Of a DNA stretch of 7,349 nt, positions 5,723-7,349 are shown piece by piece (positions within the stretch are counted from its first letter, which is position 1; each line of letters opens with the position of its first letter). Source of the DNA: Verrucomicrobia bacterium UBA6354 (GTDB taxonomy: Bacteria > Verrucomicrobiota > Kiritimatiellia > RFP12 > UBA1067); the NCBI GenBank assembly GCA_002440145.1, contig DJRS01000039.1, forward strand, positions 1-7,349. Direction: 5' to 3'. The position numbers and the translations under genes are program-made. The notes under the pieces were generated by a model that saw nothing but the letters and a program-made list of their open reading frames with translations, ran no database searches and was not told where the DNA came from.

Positions 5723-5727
5723 ATTCT

Positions 5728-6573
5728 TCATGCCGTATCGCGAGACTGGCGGGTGCCGGGCGAACCGGAATTCGCACGCTCCTTCATGCCGACGTCCAGC
5801 AGGTTCTGGACGCGCACAATCAGCGTCCACGGGAAGACCTTGAACACCAGAGACTTGACGCCCTCGCGCAGACGTACACGCAGAGGCGGCAAGCCGCGAC
5901 ACGAAAAATCATAGTCGATTCCGTTCTTCTTCAGAACCTGCACGCCAAATGGTTCCCAATAGCCCTTGTGCACGGCATCGACAAAGGGAAATTCCTTCGT
6001 CGGCGTGCCGAGGATCGGGCGAGCCTCGCCTGCCAGGTCGAAGCTGCCCTGTCGTTCGAACTCCCAGATACTCGCCTTGTCGCGCGCAAGCCCCAGAAGG
6101 AATTCGCGATTCCAGAAGCCCGCTTGCGTCGCAATGCAGTAAGCCGTGTTCTTCCTGTATTCGCGCAATCCTTCCCGATACGGAATTTTCGTCACGGGAT
6201 TCGGTATCAGCCGCAGGTTGACGGCATCGAATCTGTTCGCCTGTTCCAGCCGCTTCAAAACAAGCGTTGTGTCAACAGCCGCCGCGAGGTAATAGTCGTC
6301 ACACAAGAGAAGGACATATCGCGTTTCGATCTGCTTCAACGAATCAACCAGTCGTGCACACCAGTTTCTGCCCTTGCCGCAGGCGATAACGCGATCAAAC
6401 GCCAGATTCTCCGACGGAACCGTCTCCGTCACAAGCACCGTCTCGAACGGACAATCCGGCCAAAACCTTCGCCAAAGGGTCGAGAACGGGCCGAGAAGGT
6501 CGGCGTACTTGTCGCACGAAGCGACAAGCACCGTGCAGTCTGAATTTCTTCCCGTTGTCATTTCATTGCTCAT
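5728..6573 (-). CDS. Glycosyltransferase-like protein
   Basis: A 281-residue protein that I read as a GT-A-type sugar transferase of the kind found in surface-polysaccharide loci. An N-terminal beta-strand DCTVLVASCDKYADLL (12-27) is followed by a second strand ETVLVTE (44-50), then RYVLLLCDDYYLA (85-97), where Asp92-Asp93 would be the DxD-like metal/nucleotide-sugar site. Later, TQAGFWNREFLL (149-160) and IWEFER (169-174) match a pattern I remember from polysaccharide transferases (GxWxxxFL, then NPWxFE). There is no signal peptide or clear membrane helix; it probably acts at the cytoplasmic face. The start is uncertain: ATG 6573 has only a weak GGGA upstream, ATG 6561 is the alternative, and the frame is open back to 6669. 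The sugar and acceptor cannot be told. No other polysaccharide genes are visible. Confidence 0.72.
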   Translation of the reverse strand: MSNEMTTGRNSDCTVLVASCDKYADLLGPFSTLWRRFWPDCPFETVLVTETVPSENLAFDRVIACGKGRNWCARLVDSLKQIETRYVLLLCDDYYLAAAVDTTLVLKRLEQANRFDAVNLRLIPNPVTKIPYREGLREYRKNTAYCIATQAGFWNREFLLGLARDKASIWEFERQGSFDLAGEARPILGTPTKEFPFVDAVHKGYWEPFGVQVLKKNGIDYDFSCRGLPPLRVRLREGVKSLVFKVFPWTLIVRVQNLLDVGMKERANSGSPGTRQSRDTA

Positions 6574-6620
6574 ACATGATTTCCCGGCGCGCACAGTGCA
6601 CCCAATAAACTGACATGATT

Positions 6621-6854
6621 TCAAATGACGCATTCCACGTCCGTTCTGGAATCGCACCCCATACGCCAATGTCGCGCGACCCCGCCAGAAGCCGCGCCAA
6701 ACGCCGCGCAGAAGCCCTCCACGCCGTTGATTTCACATAAGGGGAGGGGGTGCCTGGGCGCAACCGGACGCGCCAGAACGCGTCCTGCCGCGCTCTGGGC
6801 ACACGCGTGCGCAGCATGCTCAAAAGCGCCGCCGCACGGCTCGATTTCGTTCAT
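6621..6854 (-). CDS. Possible small protein of unknown function
   Basis: A 77-codon ORF starting ATG at 6854, with GGGAG eight bases upstream and a strong promoter about 35 bp ahead. It ends 47 bp before the glycosyltransferase start, so the two would be cotranscribed. The product begins MNEIEPCGGAFEHAAHACAQ, is rich in Ala, Gly and Cys (seven Cys), and has no membrane segment or motif I recognise. The frame is open upstream to 6917, across the promoter, which is not coding. The codons are GC-rich but not convincingly biased, and a second - strand frame (6563-6823) is also open. It may be a real small protein, a translated leader or chance. What supports it is only the good promoter and ribosome binding site. 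Confidence 0.35.
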   Translation of the reverse strand: MNEIEPCGGAFEHAAHACAQSAAGRVLARPVAPRHPLPLCEINGVEGFCAAFGAASGGVARHWRMGCDSRTDVECVI

Positions 6855-6888
6855 CCGAAACACTCCCATACCACAAAATCTAGACGCA

Positions 6889-6917
6889 ATTATAGCATAA
6901 TCTGTTCCGGCTGACAA
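6889..6917 (-). promoter_or_regulatory. Strong sigma70-type promoter upstream of the glycosyltransferase
   Basis: On the - strand TTGTCA (6917-6912) and TATAAT (6894-6889) are spaced by 17 bp, with a TGC extension just before the -10 box. It is the closest to consensus in the window. The start near 6882 lies about 310 bases before the glycosyltransferase ATG, leaving a long leader or room for the small ORF at 6621-6854. Confidence 0.75.
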
Positions 6918-7023
6918 TCCTCTGCCGAAAAACGAAAAGCGTCGAAAAGTGTATCATGTCGTGAGACACCCGGGACAGGTCGTTCCGAGGGGTGGAGAGC
7001 GAGGGGCAAAAAGGAGAAGGAAC

Positions 7024-7064
7024 GGGACAACTAGGACAGGTGGGACAAGTGGGATAATTAGGAC
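7024..7064 (+). repeat. Degenerate 9-bp tandem repeat, consensus RGGACAAGT
   Basis: Four and a half consecutive units of exactly 9 bp: GGGACAACT, AGGACAGGT, GGGACAAGT, GGGATAATT, AGGAC. A separate unit, GGGACAGGT, lies at 6972-6980. Coordinates and period are read directly. Confidence 0.85.
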
Positions 7065-7084
7065 GCCGCCACCAAATCCCGCCC

Positions 7085-7102
7085 ATCCTGTAAATCCTGT
7101 CT
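7085..7102 (-). repeat. Second 9-bp repeat pair, opposite orientation
   Basis: ATCCTGTAA and ATCCTGTCT sit in tandem on the + strand. Read on the - strand this is two units of an ACAGGAT-core repeat, so it mirrors the ACAGG core of the array at 7024-7064 in inverted orientation, 20 bp away. Confidence 0.7.
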
Positions 7103-7145
7103 AAAACCCCATCTCTACGTTCTCCCGATCTCAATGGCCAATATC

Positions 7146-7211
7146 GATAGACCCCCATCCCCCATTCTACAGTCTCTGCATTTTCTACACGGTTGAATAG
7201 GATAGACCCCC
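7146..7211 (+). repeat. Direct repeat GATAGACCCCC, two copies 55 bp apart
   Basis: Identical 11-bp copies at 7146-7156 and 7201-7211. The flanks do not match beyond the core. Each copy is followed by C/T-rich sequence. Confidence 0.6.
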
Positions 7212-7311
7212 TCTCGGCAAAAGTTGGGGCCGGGCGCGCGAAGCAAGCGGCAGAACGTTAGTGCAGCCTTTGCCGCCCCTCGGAGTTTACTCCATCGGCG
7301 AGACGGCTACC

Positions 7312-7349
7312 CCGTTCCGGCGCAACGGTATCGCCGTTCCGGCGCAACG
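7312..7349 (+). repeat. 22-bp-period repeat with palindromic arms, cut by the window edge
   Basis: Two identical 16-bp copies, CCGTTCCGGCGCAACG, at 7312-7327 and 7334-7349, separated by 6 bp. Within a unit CCGTT and AACGG can pair around a 7-nt loop. The second copy ends exactly at the window edge, so the array may continue. The period is not a multiple of three, which argues against a coding repeat. Confidence 0.75.

Larger units (their letters stand above)
5407..5727 (-). other. Intergenic region with an open frame beyond the glycosyltransferase stop
   Basis: The frame of the glycosyltransferase stays open for 106 codons after its TGA at 5728-5730, down to a stop at 5407. The predicted peptide contains LLKERGRASRRRPDGRR (a basic stretch) and RGWYEEFF, then becomes Ala/Arg/Pro-rich and runs through the poly-C tract as four prolines. 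A GTG at 5655 could start an 82-residue ORF, but it has no usable ribosome binding site. The Trp-Tyr-Glu-Glu-Phe-Phe part looks protein-like, so this may be the remnant of a longer or second gene. High GC alone can also keep such a frame open. I do not recognise it. Confidence 0.25.
6930..7349. other. Right intergenic region, repeat-bearing, no supported gene
   Basis: I see no recognisable gene. An open - strand frame (6880-7158) encodes runs of Cys-Pro-Thr/Ser only because it crosses the 9-bp repeats. A + strand frame is open from 7201 to the edge but has no start or family resemblance. The region holds three kinds of short repeat, listed separately, and a possible hairpin, GCGGCA (7247-7252) with TGCCGC (7271-7276). 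Near 6923-6949 there is a run of CGAAAA-type units. All this suggests a repeat-rich intergenic spacer. Confidence 0.6.

Noticed and set aside
5272..6543. 423-codon open frame on the + strand across rplU, the spacer and the glycosyltransferase
   Set aside because: It spans several real - strand genes, a promoter and a terminator hairpin, and its product is Arg-rich without motifs.
6880..7158. Cysteine/proline-rich small protein on the - strand
   Set aside because: The Cys-Pro pattern is the translation of the 9-bp tandem repeat, and the frame runs through the promoter at 6889-6917.
7201..7349. Partial gene on the + strand entering the right edge
   Set aside because: The frame is open for about 49 codons, but there is no start with a ribosome binding site, and the 22-bp repeat shifts frame between copies.
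7312..7349. CRISPR array
   Set aside because: Only two 16-bp copies with a 6-bp gap. There is no spacer-length sequence and no cas gene in view.

Overview
The window reads as an ordinary chromosomal segment of a GC-rich bacterium. It holds eight genes I can support: one on the + strand and seven on the - strand. Sigma70-type promoters (TTGCCA-N17-TATACT, TTGTCA-N17-TATAAT), strong AAAGGAGG-type ribosome binding sites and a rplU-rpmA operon are all bacterial. A SWIM-SNF2 ATPase, an MTRFR-like release factor and intergenic 9-bp-period ACAGG repeats remind me of the Verrucomicrobiota/Kiritimatiellota/Lentisphaerota part of the PVC group. That placement is inference from memory, with moderate to low confidence.

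Layout: 1-437 holds no gene I can support. 475-3000 (+) is a SWIM zinc-finger SNF2 ATPase with its own promoter, which lies so close to the best ATG that the mRNA may be leaderless. It converges on a four-gene - strand operon (4504 down to 3021): cupin, dtd (D-aminoacyl-tRNA deacylase), a three-helix PQ-loop/SemiSWEET-like membrane protein, and a small GGQ release-factor-like protein. The last two overlap by ATGA. Upstream lies the - strand operon rplU-rpmA (5333 to 4762), with an extended -10 promoter, a leader that could fold over the rplU ribosome binding site, and a clear intrinsic terminator at 4695-4729. Next is a - strand glycosyltransferase (5728-6573), followed by a hairpin and preceded by a strong promoter at 6889-6917 and a possible 77-residue ORF. 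From about 6930 to the right edge there is no recognisable gene. That stretch carries short repeats: a 9-bp-period array, an 11-bp pair, and a 22-bp-period repeat with palindromic arms running off the end.

How the genes relate: dtd and the release-factor-like gene both serve translation quality control, and rplU-rpmA encode large-subunit proteins, so the middle of the window leans towards translation. The cupin, the membrane protein and the glycosyltransferase have no substrate I can assign. I found no convincing new multi-gene system. The points most worth checking are the shortened, lysine-free tail of L27, the folded rplU leader, the G13 tract next to its promoter, the possible leaderless SNF2 start and the repeats at the right end.
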